DNA of 64,000 nt from Sphingomonas kyeonggiensis (GCF_014196745.1 NZ_JACIEH010000001.1:1240001-1304000), one strand, 5' to 3'; shown: positions 17,921 to 26,477, counted from the first letter of the stretch. Made by a program: numbers and translations. Notes: generated by a model from the sequence alone, not told the origin.

Positions 17921-18517
17921 ATGGCATCTCCCGAGATCGAAGCGCTCACCCAGGCCCTGTCGCGACTTCCCGGCCTCGGCCCGCGTTCGGCGCGCCGCGC
18001 GGTGCTCCATCTGCTCAAGAAGCGCGAGACCGCGCTCGATCCGCTGCTCTCGGCGCTGGGCGCGGTTAGCCGGAACCTGGTCACCTGCGGCACCTGCGGC
18101 AATGTCGACACCAGCGATCCCTGCCAGATCTGCGCCGATCCGCGCCGCGACGTGCGCTCGCTCTGCGTGGTCGAGGAAGTGGCGGACCTCTGGGCGCTCG
18201 ATCGCTCGCGCCTCTTTCCGGGGCGTTTCCATGTCCTTGGCGGCCGGCTCTCGGCGCTGGAGGGCGTCCGGCCCGAGAATCTTCGCATCGACAGGCTGGT
18301 CGCGCGCATCGCCGCCGGCGGCATCGACGAGGTGGTGCTGGCGATGAACGCCACGCTCGAGGGGCAGACTACCGCCCATTATATCGCCGAGCGGATCGAG
18401 ACCTATCCGGTACGCGTCACCCAGCTCGCGCACGGCCTGCCGGTGGGCGGAGAACTCGACTATCTCGACGAGGGCACGCTCGCCCAGGCACTGCGCGCGC
18501 GGCGGCCGGTGGCCTAG
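17921..18517 (+). CDS. recR: Recombination mediator RecR
   Basis: A 198-residue protein that with RecF/RecO loads RecA onto gapped DNA. In order: an N-terminal helix-hairpin-helix ([14 protein letters not shown], about 13-26), a C4 zinc finger with Cys56, Cys59, Cys68 and Cys71, and a Toprim domain starting [15 protein letters not shown]. The C-terminal [19 protein letters not shown] is standard. The ATG at 17921 gives the normal N-terminus; the earlier ATG at 17882 adds an untypical extension. Confidence 0.96.
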   Translation: MASPEIEALTQALSRLPGLGPRSARRAVLHLLKKRETALDPLLSALGAVSRNLVTCGTCGNVDTSDPCQICADPRRDVRSLCVVEEVADLWALDRSRLFPGRFHVLGGRLSALEGVRPENLRIDRLVARIAAGGIDEVVLAMNATLEGQTTAHYIAERIETYPVRVTQLAHGLPVGGELDYLDEGTLAQALRARRPVA

Positions 18518-18557
18518 AATTATTGATTTGAGCGCCCCACTGGCCTAAATTGGCGCC

Positions 18558-19085
18558 ATGGCCATTCTACCGATTGTCGAAGTACCCGATCCGCGTCTGC
18601 GTCTCATCTCCGAACCTGTCACGGAGGTGACCGACGAACTGCGCGACCTGATCGCGGACATGTTCGACACGATGTACGACGCGCCCGGCATCGGCCTCGC
18701 CGCGATCCAGGTGGGCGTGCCCAAGCGCCTGATCGTCATGGATCTCCAGGAACAGGAAGACGAGGAAGGCAAGCCGATCCGCGAGCCGCGCGTCTTCATC
18801 AATCCCGAGATCCTCGATCCGGCCGAGGAGCAGTCGATCTATACCGAGGGCTGCCTGTCGATCCCCGAGCAGTTCGCCGATGTCGAGCGCCCCGCGCGCT
18901 GCCGCGTGAAGTGGCTCGATGAGAAGGGCGTCGCGCATGACGAGGTCTTCGAGGGCCTGCTCGCCACCTGCATCCAGCACGAGATGGATCATTTGCAGGG
19001 CATCGTCTTCATCGATCACCTCTCGCGCCTGAAGCGCGACATGATCCTCAAGAAGCTCAACAAGGCGCGCAGGGCCGCCGCCTGA
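18558..19085 (+). CDS. def: Peptide deformylase
   Basis: A 175-residue metalloenzyme that removes the N-terminal formyl group from new proteins. All three motifs are intact: GIGLAAIQ at 44-51, EGCLS at 97-101 (metal ligand Cys99) and QHEMDH at 140-145 (His141, His145, catalytic Glu142). A charged EQEDEEGK insertion sits near 66-72, as in many alphaproteobacterial type I enzymes. It follows recR by 40 bases. Confidence 0.96.
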   Translation: MAILPIVEVPDPRLRLISEPVTEVTDELRDLIADMFDTMYDAPGIGLAAIQVGVPKRLIVMDLQEQEDEEGKPIREPRVFINPEILDPAEEQSIYTEGCLSIPEQFADVERPARCRVKWLDEKGVAHDEVFEGLLATCIQHEMDHLQGIVFIDHLSRLKRDMILKKLNKARRAAA

Positions 19086-19094
19086 TCTCCGGCG

Positions 19095-19115
19095 CGCGGC
19101 CCCTTCGGTGCCGCG
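19095..19115. terminator. Hairpin between convergent def and an orphan gene
   Basis: A 6-bp CGCGGC / GCCGCG stem with a nine-base loop fills most of the 30-base gap between the two converging stops. It has no T-run, so the role is inferred from position. Confidence 0.4.
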
Positions 19116-19481
19116 TCAGCCGATCACGATCGTTCCGGTCGACGAAGCGGACTTGTATTGCTTGCCGATCTGGGCGACGAAACTGCTAGATGCCGCGCTG
19201 ACGCTGCCCAGGCCGTCGCCGCTGTTGAAGTCGTGCGAGCCGTGCAGCGTGATGTTTTCCGGCGGGATCTTCGTGTCGGGCAGCTTGCCGAAGAACAGGG
19301 TGATCCAGACCTGGGCGGTGTTGAACGCCTGGGTGCCGCAGCTTATCCGCCGTACGATCGAATAGGTGCCGACGGGCTGCTTCTTCGCGTCGCTGAGCTT
19401 GCCGCCTTCGATCTGGAAGCGTCCGGCGGCGTCATCGACATTGTTGAGGCATTCGCGGGCCAGATGATAGGTGAGGGCCAT
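19116..19481 (-). CDS. Small protein of unknown function
   Basis: A 121-residue protein I do not recognise. It has no signal peptide or membrane segment. The N-terminal part is mixed (LTYHLARECLNNVDD), the middle is rich in beta-type segments (AQVWITLFFG, ENITLHGSHDF), and the C-terminus is rich in Ser, Ala and Gly (VSAASSSF), ending GTIVIG. Codon use is less strictly G/C-ending than in its neighbours. The ATG at 19481 has AAGGAA eight bases upstream and is preferred over an in-frame start at 19592. The gene is transcribed alone, facing def and divergent from rmuC. Confidence 0.6.
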   Translation of the reverse strand: MALTYHLARECLNNVDDAAGRFQIEGGKLSDAKKQPVGTYSIVRRISCGTQAFNTAQVWITLFFGKLPDTKIPPENITLHGSHDFNSGDGLGSVSAASSSFVAQIGKQYKSASSTGTIVIG

Positions 19482-19643
19482 GTGCGTGTTCCTTTTTCGC
19501 TGGTGCGATGGGACGATGGTGAACGCGCGACCCCTGATTCCCCCCGATCCGGGTGGGTGGCCCATAGTCGGGCAGTGCATATATTCAAACAAGTGAAGAT
19601 ATGTCGGAACCGGACCCTAAATTAACCCTGTCCTACTCAGACT

Positions 19644-19658
19644 GTTCAAGTTATGTTC
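19644..19658. promoter_or_regulatory. LexA (SOS) box upstream of rmuC
   Basis: GTTC-AAGTTAT-GTTC is an exact match to the alphaproteobacterial LexA direct repeat GTTC-N7-GTTC, 89 bases before the rmuC start. rmuC is a LexA target in E. coli, so an SOS-controlled promoter here is reasonable. The match is seen directly; LexA binding is inferred. Confidence 0.6.
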
Positions 19659-19746
19659 CGCGCTTGAGCATCCGCGCGGGCTGTGCGCCTGGTCCGGCCT
19701 TTCTCGCGCGTGCATGTCGTGAACTTAGTGAACTTCCGGGAGGCTT

Positions 19747-21126
19747 GTGTTGGAATTGCTGGCGCTAGGAGTTGCGGTCGCCGCGCTCGTCATCGGGCTC
19801 GGCCTGGGCATGTTCCTGGGCGGGCGCCCGGCGGCGCAGATGCGGGCCGAGCGCGATGCGCGGGAGGCGCAGTTCAAGGCGGCGATCACCGATCTCGCCG
19901 CGGCAGAGGAGCGCGCCAGCCATGTCGAGGCGCTGCGCAGCCAGGCCGAAATGCTCCGCGACGAGCGCGACGATGCCCGGCTCCAGCTCACCGAGCTGCG
20001 CACCAAGGCGGAAGCGTTCGAGGAGCGTCTCGCCGAGTTCAAGGGCGCGCGGGAGGCGATGGCCGGCCAGTTCCGCGAGCTCGCCGGCACGATGCTCACT
20101 GAGACGCAGGAAGCCTTCCTCAAGCGCGCCGAGGAGCGGTTCAAGGAATCCGAGCAGACTTCGGGCCAGAACCTCAAGGCGCTGCTCCAGCCGGTCAACG
20201 AGCGGCTCCAGCGCTATGAGGAAGGTGTCGCCAAGGTCGAGGCCGAGCGGCGCGACGCGTTCGGCGACCTCAAGGGCCAGATCGAACAGATGCGGATCGG
20301 CCAGGAGCGGGTGAGCAGCGAGGCGGCCAAGCTGGTCAATTCGCTGCGCAACGCGCCTAAGGCGCGCGGCCGCTGGGGCGAGCAGCAGCTGCGCAACGTG
20401 CTGGAGACCTGCGGCCTGTCCGAACATGCCGATTTCGAGACCGAAGTGAACGTCGCGGGCGAGGATGGCGGGCGGCTGCGCCCCGACGTGATCGTCCATG
20501 TGCCGGGTGGCAGCGCGCTGGTGATCGATGCCAAGGTCTCGCTCAACGCGTATCAGGACGCGTTCGGCGCAGTGGACGAGGAGGAGCGGCGCATCGGCCT
20601 CGCCGCGCATGCGGCCTCGATGAAGGCGCATATCAACGGGCTGGGCAACAAGGCCTATTGGAACCAGTTCAGCGAGGCGCCCGACTATGTGATCATGTTC
20701 GTGCCGGGCGAGCATTTCCTCTCCGCCGCGCTCGAATTCGATCCGACGATGTGGGATTTCGCCTTCGAGAAGCGCGTGCTGCTCGCCACCCCGACCAACC
20801 TGATCGCGATCGCGCGCACCGTCGCTGCGGTGTGGCGCCAGGAGAAGCTCGCCAAGGAGGCGCGCCAGATCGGCGAGCTCGGCAAGGAGCTGTACGACCG
20901 GCTGGCCAAGGCGCTGGGCGATCTGCGCGTTGTCGGCTCGGGGCTCAACACCGCGGTCAAGAATTTCAACACCTTCGCCACCAGCCTCGAGACCCGCGCG
21001 CTGGTCTCGGCGCGCAAGCTCAAGGAACTGAACGTCGAGACGGGCGCACGCGAGATCGAGGCGGTGCCGCCGGTCGAACTGCTCGCCAGCCATGCCGGCG
21101 AGCCCGAGGCGGAAGCGGCGGAATAA
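19747..21126 (+). CDS. rmuC: DNA recombination protein RmuC
   Basis: A 459-residue protein with one N-terminal membrane segment (about residues 2-22), a long coiled coil rich in Glu, Arg and Ala to about 180, and the RmuC nuclease-like domain. That domain shows KARGRWGEQQLRNVLETCGL, PDVIVHVPGG and VIDAKVSLNAYQDA, whose D-x-K fits a PD-(D/E)XK fold. It is thought to limit inversions at short inverted repeats, which are abundant in this window. The GTG start at 19747 follows GGGAGG. The AAA ATPase gene starts five bases after the stop. Confidence 0.92.
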   Translation: MLELLALGVAVAALVIGLGLGMFLGGRPAAQMRAERDAREAQFKAAITDLAAAEERASHVEALRSQAEMLRDERDDARLQLTELRTKAEAFEERLAEFKGAREAMAGQFRELAGTMLTETQEAFLKRAEERFKESEQTSGQNLKALLQPVNERLQRYEEGVAKVEAERRDAFGDLKGQIEQMRIGQERVSSEAAKLVNSLRNAPKARGRWGEQQLRNVLETCGLSEHADFETEVNVAGEDGGRLRPDVIVHVPGGSALVIDAKVSLNAYQDAFGAVDEEERRIGLAAHAASMKAHINGLGNKAYWNQFSEAPDYVIMFVPGEHFLSAALEFDPTMWDFAFEKRVLLATPTNLIAIARTVAAVWRQEKLAKEARQIGELGKELYDRLAKALGDLRVVGSGLNTAVKNFNTFATSLETRALVSARKLKELNVETGAREIEAVPPVELLASHAGEPEAEAAE

Positions 21127-21130
21127 CGCG

Positions 21131-21907
21131 ATGCCGCGCTACCGGCACACCAGCCTGCCGCCGCCCTATCTCAAGCGCATCTGGCTCGATCCCGAGGCCG
21201 AGGCGAACTGGGCCGCCTATCCCTGGTGCCTGCCGCTGTTCCGCAGGCGCGAGTTCGAGCTAGGCTTCGACCGGCCGGTGACGATCATCGTCGGCGAGAA
21301 CGGCGTCGGCAAATCGACCCTGCTCGAAGCGATCGGGGTGATCGCCGGGTTCGACGAGAGCGGCGGCGGCCCGGGCTATCTCGCGGTGGACAACAGCCGC
21401 GCGCTGGAGAGCAGCGGCGGTGCGCTCGCCGGCACGCTCAAGGCGAGCTGGCTGCCCAAGATCGGGCAGGGCTGGTTCTTCCGGGCGGAGAGCTTCTTCT
21501 CGGTCGCCCGGTATCTCGATACTGCCGCGCGTGAGGGCGGTGCTGCGCCGCCCGACTTTCTCTCGCATTCGCATGGCGAGAGCTTTGTCCGCTTCTTCGA
21601 GGAGCGCTGCGCCCGTCCGGGCATCTTCCTGTTCGACGAGCCCGAATCGGCGCTGTCGCCCAATCGCCAGTTCGATTTCCTCCGCCTGCTCCACCGCATC
21701 CAGCAAGAGGGCAAGGCACAGGTGATCATGGCCACCCATTCGCCGCTGCTGATGGCGCTGCCCGATGCAACGCTGCTCGCGATGAACCGTTACGGTCTCG
21801 AGCCGGTCGATCTCGAAGACACGCTGCATTTTCGCCTGCAGCGCCAGTTCGCGCTCGATCCGCACGGCATGGTGCGCGATCAGCTGGAAGGACAGGCCGG
21901 GGACTGA
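21131..21907 (+). CDS. AAA-family ATPase (single ABC-like domain)
   Basis: A 258-residue ATPase. Walker A is GENGVGKST at 55-63, Walker B is IFLFDE at 165-170 followed by PESALSP, and a switch histidine is His203 in MATHSPLL. A fuzzy signature (LSHSHGESFVRFFEE) precedes Walker B, as in stand-alone ABC/SMC-type ATPases. There is no membrane partner or nuclease next to it, so I cannot assign a process. It begins five bases after rmuC and may share its SOS promoter, which would suggest a link to DNA repair, but that is inference. Confidence 0.82.
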   Translation: MPRYRHTSLPPPYLKRIWLDPEAEANWAAYPWCLPLFRRREFELGFDRPVTIIVGENGVGKSTLLEAIGVIAGFDESGGGPGYLAVDNSRALESSGGALAGTLKASWLPKIGQGWFFRAESFFSVARYLDTAAREGGAAPPDFLSHSHGESFVRFFEERCARPGIFLFDEPESALSPNRQFDFLRLLHRIQQEGKAQVIMATHSPLLMALPDATLLAMNRYGLEPVDLEDTLHFRLQRQFALDPHGMVRDQLEGQAGD

Positions 21908-21973
21908 TCGATGTGGTGACGGCGGCGCCGCTGCGGGATAGTCTGGCGCGCTATCGAAAAGGAGGGGAATTCG

Positions 21974-22642
21974 ATGAAGCTTGCTTTCGCACTCTTGCTT
22001 GCCGCCGCGCCGATCGGGGCCGCCCAGGCCCAGGAGTCGACCAACGACGCCAAGCTCGGCGAGATCGTCCAGCTGATCCAGGGGGGGCAGCCGCAACAGG
22101 CGGTGGACAAGCTCAACCCGCTGCTCGCCGATTACGAGCGCCGCTATGCCGGCAAGCCGAAGCCGCTTTGCGATGTCGAGCCGGCCGAGACCAAGGCCTA
22201 TGCCGGGGTGGCCGGCAAGGATTATACCCTGGCGGACGGCGGCTGGTGCATCGCGCTCTGGGCCAAGGGGTTCGCGCTGATCGACCTGAAGCAGCTCGAT
22301 GCCGCGGTGCCCTTCCTCGAACGCTCGGTGGCGCTGGCGCCGTTCCATCCGCATTATCTGTCCGAGCTCGGCTATGCCTATCAGGCGCAGAAGAGCTGGC
22401 AGCGTTCCTATGATTTCTATGCCCGCGCCGCTGATGCCGCGCTCCGCCAGGAAGGCGATCGGCGCAACAAGTCGCTGCGCCGCGCCTGGTTCGGCATGGC
22501 TTTCGACATGATCGAGATGGGTCGGCTCGACGATGCGGAGAAGCTGTTCCGCAAGTGCCTGGAAGTGTCGCCCAACGACGAGGCCGTGAAGAGCGAGCTG
22601 CGCTATATCGAGGAGCAGCGGGCGAAGAAGAAGACCAGCTGA
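21974..22642 (+). CDS. Exported tetratricopeptide-repeat protein
   Basis: A 222-residue protein with a signal peptide (about 1-21, ending GAAQAQ) and TPR helices from about residue 95 to the end (IDLKQLDAAVPFLERSVAL, YLSELGYAYQAQKSW, DMIEMGRLDDAEKLFRKCL). The middle holds two cysteines that may form a disulfide (PLCDVE and GWCIAL). AAAGGAGGGG just upstream is a strong ribosome binding site. Likely periplasmic; partner unknown. Confidence 0.8.
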   Translation: MKLAFALLLAAAPIGAAQAQESTNDAKLGEIVQLIQGGQPQQAVDKLNPLLADYERRYAGKPKPLCDVEPAETKAYAGVAGKDYTLADGGWCIALWAKGFALIDLKQLDAAVPFLERSVALAPFHPHYLSELGYAYQAQKSWQRSYDFYARAADAALRQEGDRRNKSLRRAWFGMAFDMIEMGRLDDAEKLFRKCLEVSPNDEAVKSELRYIEEQRAKKKTS

Positions 22643-22801
22643 GCGGTACGCGGCTAGGATTCGGTTGCTTGGCTGGTGTGGCCAGGCGGCCGGCCTGGCA
22701 GCTCCTTGCCCTGTTGGAAAGACAGGATCCCGCCTGCGGGGCCCGTTCCGGTTACCGCTTCCGGAACTTCAGCGAGGGGGCGCTGCGGCATGCGATATAG
22801 G

Positions 22802-22834
22802 CGCGCGGGGCGATGGTCTCCATCGCCCCGCGCG
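22802..22834 (-). terminator. Strong hairpin after the META-domain gene
   Basis: A perfect 15-bp stem (arms 22802-22816 and 22820-22834) with a TCT loop lies five bases beyond the stop of the minus-strand META-domain gene. Stem strength and place suggest a terminator, though no T-run follows on the minus strand. Confidence 0.55.
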
Positions 22835-22839
22835 TCAGG

Positions 22840-23535
22840 TCAGGGTCGGCTGCGGACCAGGGTCAGGCTGCGGCCGCGGGGGCCGGTCAGCACCAGCTTG
22901 CCGGCCCGGTTGGTCGAGACGGTCAGCCGCTCGCCGAGCAGCCCGAGAATGGTCTGCTCCTGCAGGTTCCGGGCGCGGTCGATACAGGCCATCTTGGTGC
23001 TCGCCACGCCGCCGGTGCTGATCTGGCCACGGGCGAACGTATAATTGCCGGTGAAGCGGTTGCAGCCGGCATTGCCCGAGACCCGGCCCTTGTCGAATGC
23101 GATCGAGGGGCGGGAGCCCGGCGCCACCGGGCGTCCGTTCAGTGCGGTGATCTGCCAGTTGCCGTCGACCAGGCCGGTACCGGCCTCGGCCCGCGGTTCA
23201 CCGCCGCAGCCCTCGAACCGGCGTCCGTCGACGGTGACGGTCACAGTGTCGGGATGGACGCGGTCGCTCATCCCGTCGCGGCACGGGCGATGGTTGGTGT
23301 TCACGTTGATCCGGCGGGTCTGCCACATCTCGCCGGCAAAGCCGTGGATCACCTTGGGCGTCGGCACGCTCACCGGCCGGCGACCCGGCGCCTCGAAGCG
23401 CATGGTCCGCGCGCCGATCGTCAGGCTCCAGAACGGCTCGGTGCCGCCGGCGCGATAATCGGCCTGGGCCTGCGCCGCGGCGGGCAGGGCGGTCAGCGCG
23501 ATCAGGCTGGCGGCGGCGATGGTCGAAAGTCGCAT
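22840..23535 (-). CDS. Exported META-domain protein
   Basis: A 231-residue protein with a signal peptide (about 1-24, ending AAQAQ). The first half (ADYRAGGTEPFWSLTIG...) resembles the COG3650-type domain that often precedes META domains. The second half is a META (HslJ-like) domain with GNWQITALNGRPV, PSIAFDKGRVSGNAGCNRF and FARGQISTGGVASTKMAC. HslJ-type proteins are envelope proteins linked to heat and novobiocin tolerance in E. coli; the role here is not established. It is a single gene with a strong hairpin after its stop. Confidence 0.85.
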   Translation of the reverse strand: MRLSTIAAASLIALTALPAAAQAQADYRAGGTEPFWSLTIGARTMRFEAPGRRPVSVPTPKVIHGFAGEMWQTRRINVNTNHRPCRDGMSDRVHPDTVTVTVDGRRFEGCGGEPRAEAGTGLVDGNWQITALNGRPVAPGSRPSIAFDKGRVSGNAGCNRFTGNYTFARGQISTGGVASTKMACIDRARNLQEQTILGLLGERLTVSTNRAGKLVLTGPRGRSLTLVRSRP

Positions 23536-23611
23536 TGATTCACTCCCTCTATGCGGAACACAATGCATGGGACGGTCTGAACCGACCATGGCCGTAACGA
23601 TTAGCTGGCGT

Positions 23612-24412
23612 TCAGCTTCGCTGCTGGCCGAGCACCTCATAGGCCATGACGGCGGTGGCGATCGCGGCGTTCAGGCTGTCCGCCTTGCCGAGCATCGGTA
23701 TCTTGACCAGCAGGTCGCAGGCTTCGGCCATGAAGCCGGGCATGCCCTGCGCCTCGTTGCCGGTCAGCAGGAAGGTCGGCGCCTCGTAGAGCGGCGCGCG
23801 ATAGTCATGCTCGGTATCCAGGCTGAGCCCGACCAGCTGGCCCGGCCCCTTGCGCAGCCAGACGAGGAAGTCGCCCCAGCTCGATCGCGCCACCGGCACG
23901 GTGAACAGCGCCCCCATGCTGGCGCGCACGGCCTCGACCGAGAAGGGATCGACGCAGTCGTCGATCAGGATCAGCCCGCCGGCGCCCACCGCATCGGCGG
24001 TGCGCAGGATGGTGCCGAGGTTGCCGGGATCGCGCAGCCGCTCGGCGACCAGCCAGATGCCTGCCTTGGTGCGATCGAGATCGGCCAGGGTGACGGCGAA
24101 GTCGGGATATACGCCGACCACCGCGCCCGGATTGTCCTTGCCCGAGAGCTTGGAGAGGATGTCGGCATTGGTCTCGACTGCCCAGCCGCCCGCGCCCTCG
24201 GTGGCGTCGACCAGCGAACGGACCAGCGGATGGCCGGCCATGTCCTTCGAGTAGAAGAGATATTCCGGCACCCGCCCGGCCTCGTGCGCCTCGGTCAGGA
24301 TGCGCAGCCCCTCGGCGAGGAACAGGCCTTCCTCGCGGCGATGCTTCTTGTCGCGCAGGTTGCGGACGCGCTTGATGAGCGGATTGGAAAAGGCGGTGAT
24401 TTCGCGAGGCAT
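23612..24412 (-). CDS. TrmH/SpoU-family RNA 2'-O-methyltransferase
   Basis: A 266-residue SPOUT methyltransferase. An N-terminal substrate-binding domain starts ITAFSNPLIKRVRNLRDKKHRREEGLFLAEG. The trefoil-knot SAM site shows the three SpoU motifs: NLGTILRTADAVGAGGLILID, LLTGNEAQGMP and ADSLNAAIATAVMAYEVL. It methylates a ribose 2'-OH in rRNA or tRNA; the exact position cannot be read from sequence. It lies just before the HPr gene on the same strand with a 32-base gap. Confidence 0.9.
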   Translation of the reverse strand: MPREITAFSNPLIKRVRNLRDKKHRREEGLFLAEGLRILTEAHEAGRVPEYLFYSKDMAGHPLVRSLVDATEGAGGWAVETNADILSKLSGKDNPGAVVGVYPDFAVTLADLDRTKAGIWLVAERLRDPGNLGTILRTADAVGAGGLILIDDCVDPFSVEAVRASMGALFTVPVARSSWGDFLVWLRKGPGQLVGLSLDTEHDYRAPLYEAPTFLLTGNEAQGMPGFMAEACDLLVKIPMLGKADSLNAAIATAVMAYEVLGQQRS

Positions 24413-24444
24413 CGGCGGCCTTTAGCTACTCCGCGCGGACGAGG

Positions 24445-24717
24445 CTATTCCTCGTTGAACCGCGCTTCGACCAGCTCGACCAGCGCCTGCACCGCGCCAT
24501 CGGCGCCGGCGCCCTCCGCGCTGATCGAGATCGTGTCTCCCTTGGCGGCGCCAAGCATCATCAGGTCGAGGATCGACGTGCCCGAGGCGGTGTTGCCGTC
24601 CTTCTCGACGGTAAGTTCGACCGGTTGGGCGGTGGCAAGCGTCACAAAGGCCATGCTGGCGCGCGCGTGCAAGCCGCGCTTGTTCGAAATCGTGACGTTT
24701 CGGATCGTGCGACTCAA
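24445..24717 (-). CDS. HPr-family phosphocarrier protein (PTS-Ntr)
   Basis: A 90-residue HPr. The phosphoryl-accepting His17 is in NKRGLHARAS, and a serine at the regulatory Ser46 position is Ser48 in GTSILDLMMLG. In alphaproteobacteria this HPr passes phosphate from EI-Ntr to EIIA proteins for regulation rather than sugar uptake. It overlaps the EIIA gene by four bases, as the last gene of the chvI-to-HPr run. The retained serine matters because the local HprK homologue has lost its ATP-binding loop. Confidence 0.93.
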   Translation of the reverse strand: MSRTIRNVTISNKRGLHARASMAFVTLATAQPVELTVEKDGNTASGTSILDLMMLGAAKGDTISISAEGAGADGAVQALVELVEARFNEE

Positions 24718-25121
24718 GCGGCAGCCTCTCCCAGGACTTCGGATGCGACGGTGATGTATTTGCGGCCCGCGTCGCGCGCAGCGGCCACCGCTTCGGTGAC
24801 CTTCATCGTCTTGCGCGCGCTGCCCAGGCGGATGAGCATCGGCAGGTTGATCCCTGCGATCACCTCGACCCGGCCTGCCTCCATCAGGGAGATGGCGAGG
24901 TTCGAAGGCGTGCCTCCGAACAGATCGCTCAGCACGATCACGCCGCGACCCGAATCGACGCTCTGGATCGCCGCGGCGATGTCCGCGCGGCGACCTTCCA
25001 TGTCGTCCTCGGGCCCGATGCAGATCGATGCGATCTGCTCCTGCTTGCCCACCACATGCTCCATCGCGACTACGAACTCCTCCGCGAGTCGTCCGTGCGT
25101 CACGAGCACCAAACCGATCAT
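24714..25121 (-). CDS. PTS EIIA component, mannose-type fold
   Basis: A 135-residue EIIA-Man domain with the phosphorylation site His9 in VLVTHG and the characteristic VIVLSDLFGGTPSN segment. There is no IIB, IIC or IID partner here, as expected for the regulatory EIIA of alphaproteobacteria, which takes phosphate from HPr. The start lies just after the rapZ stop, and the gene overlaps that of HPr, so all are probably one transcript. Confidence 0.92.
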   Translation of the reverse strand: MIGLVLVTHGRLAEEFVVAMEHVVGKQEQIASICIGPEDDMEGRRADIAAAIQSVDSGRGVIVLSDLFGGTPSNLAISLMEAGRVEVIAGINLPMLIRLGSARKTMKVTEAVAAARDAGRKYITVASEVLGEAAA

Positions 25122-25122
25122 T

Positions 25123-26052
25123 TCAAACTCCGCCCCCTGCCGTGGTCACCGGGGCCCCCTCCAGCGAGTCCTGCGGCGCGGTCTTGGTATCACGATGCGC
25201 CACCGTGGGCGAAAAACCCGCGGCGCGCAACCGCTGGGCCATCCGTTCGGCGACATGAACCGACCGGTGGCGGCCGCCCGTGCATCCGAACGCTATCGTA
25301 ACATACGCCTTTCCCTCGGCCTGGTAGCGCGGGACCAGCAGGAGCAGCAGCGACTCGATCTGCGCCATCGCCGCCGGATAGGCGGGATCGGCGGCGATAT
25401 AGGCGGAGACATCGGCATCCCGGCCGGTCCCGGGCCGCAACTCGGCCACCCAATGCGGATTGCGCAGGAATCGCATGTCGAACACCAGGTCCGCATCGCG
25501 CGGCAGGCCGCGGGCGAAACCGAAGGAAACGACCGAGATCACCGTCTCACCCAGGCCTTCGCCGGAGAAGGTCGCGCGAATCTGCTGGGCGAGCTCGTTC
25601 GAGCTGAGATCGGTGGTGTCGATCAGCCGATTCGCCCAGCGGCGCAGCGGCGTGAGCAATTCGCGCTCGTGCGCGATCCCGTCCCAGGCCGGACGATCCT
25701 GCGCGAGCGGATGGCGGCGGCGCGTCTCGGAATAGCGCCGCTCCAGCTCGGCACCCGAACATTCCAGGAAGAGCGTGCCGATGTCGTGGCCATGCTCCTC
25801 GCGCAGCTTCTTGATGCGACGGACGATGCTCTCGGGGTCGAAACCGCGGGTCGTGCTGCCGATGCCGATGGCCAGCGGACGATCGTCATCCGCTTCGGCC
25901 GGTGCGGTGTCGAGCAGGCGGTTGAGCAGCAGCAGCGGCAGGTTATCGACGACTTCCCAGCCGAGATCCTCCAGCGTGCGCAGCACCGTCGATTTGCCCG
26001 CACCGGACATGCCGGTGACGAGCAGGATCTGCTTGGGGCGCGCCTTGCTCAT
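25123..26052 (-). CDS. rapZ: RNase adapter RapZ (YvcJ family nucleotide-binding protein)
   Basis: A 309-residue P-loop protein. Walker A is GMSGAGKS at 14-21, a Walker B-like segment precedes FLECSGAELERRYSETRRRHPL, and the conserved C-terminal domain has IAFGCTGGRHRSVHVAERMA. In E. coli RapZ guides RNase E to the GlmZ small RNA; in alphaproteobacteria it is usually found with PTS-Ntr genes and its target is less clear. The ATG at 26052 overlaps the stop of the HprK-like gene by four bases. Confidence 0.92.
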   Translation of the reverse strand: MSKARPKQILLVTGMSGAGKSTVLRTLEDLGWEVVDNLPLLLLNRLLDTAPAEADDDRPLAIGIGSTTRGFDPESIVRRIKKLREEHGHDIGTLFLECSGAELERRYSETRRRHPLAQDRPAWDGIAHERELLTPLRRWANRLIDTTDLSSNELAQQIRATFSGEGLGETVISVVSFGFARGLPRDADLVFDMRFLRNPHWVAELRPGTGRDADVSAYIAADPAYPAAMAQIESLLLLLVPRYQAEGKAYVTIAFGCTGGRHRSVHVAERMAQRLRAAGFSPTVAHRDTKTAPQDSLEGAPVTTAGGGV

Positions 26053-26477
26053 CGTGCGAGGGCCCTTAGCGCATATTCCACCTTGATGGGAGCCGCGGGC
26101 TCGCTCGGCCCCAGCGCGAGCACCGGGATCTCGATCCCCGCGATGCGGCGCGTGCGACGGTCCTCGGGCAGGCGTGGCGCGTCGTCCAGCACCACCACGG
26201 CCAGCGCGACGGGCGCTTCGTCGAGGCTGGGCAGCGGCACCGCGCCGATCCCGCGAATCTCGATGCGCCCGCCGGTACCCGCAGGCACGGTGGCGCACAG
26301 CGCCTTGCCGCGGCGCACGCAGACGGTCCGCGCATCGACCACCAGCATGGCGCCACGGTCGATCAGCCGGAGCAGCAGATCGGTGCGCTGGGCATCGTCC
26401 CGCGCCTCGATCAGCACGCCCTGCCCATCGATCGCCACACAGGCGGCCAGAATGGATTCCGAAGAAATTTCAGCCAT
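26049..26477 (-). CDS. HPr kinase/phosphorylase C-terminal domain protein with a degenerate P-loop
   Basis: A 142-residue protein in the exact place of alphaproteobacterial hprK, between chvG and rapZ. The fold is recognisable from CVAIDGQGVLIE, the DLLLRLIDRGAMLV helix-strand and the IEIRGIGAVPLP signature. Where active enzymes have a GxSGxGKS loop, this protein has EARDDAQRTDL (about residues 24-34), and the following ADD-type metal site reads VVDA. It therefore cannot bind ATP in the usual way. I infer a pseudokinase, perhaps keeping a binding or structural role. The reading frame is intact, so it is not simply a decayed gene. Confidence 0.82.
   Translation of the reverse strand: MAEISSESILAACVAIDGQGVLIEARDDAQRTDLLLRLIDRGAMLVVDARTVCVRRGKALCATVPAGTGGRIEIRGIGAVPLPSLDEAPVALAVVVLDDAPRLPEDRRTRRIAGIEIPVLALGPSEPAAPIKVEYALRALAR

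Noticed and set aside
21131..21907. AAA ATPase considered as part of a defence system (OLD/Gabija-like or retron-type)
   Set aside because: At 258 residues it lacks a Toprim or other nuclease domain, has no effector neighbour, and sits next to rmuC in a stable housekeeping context.
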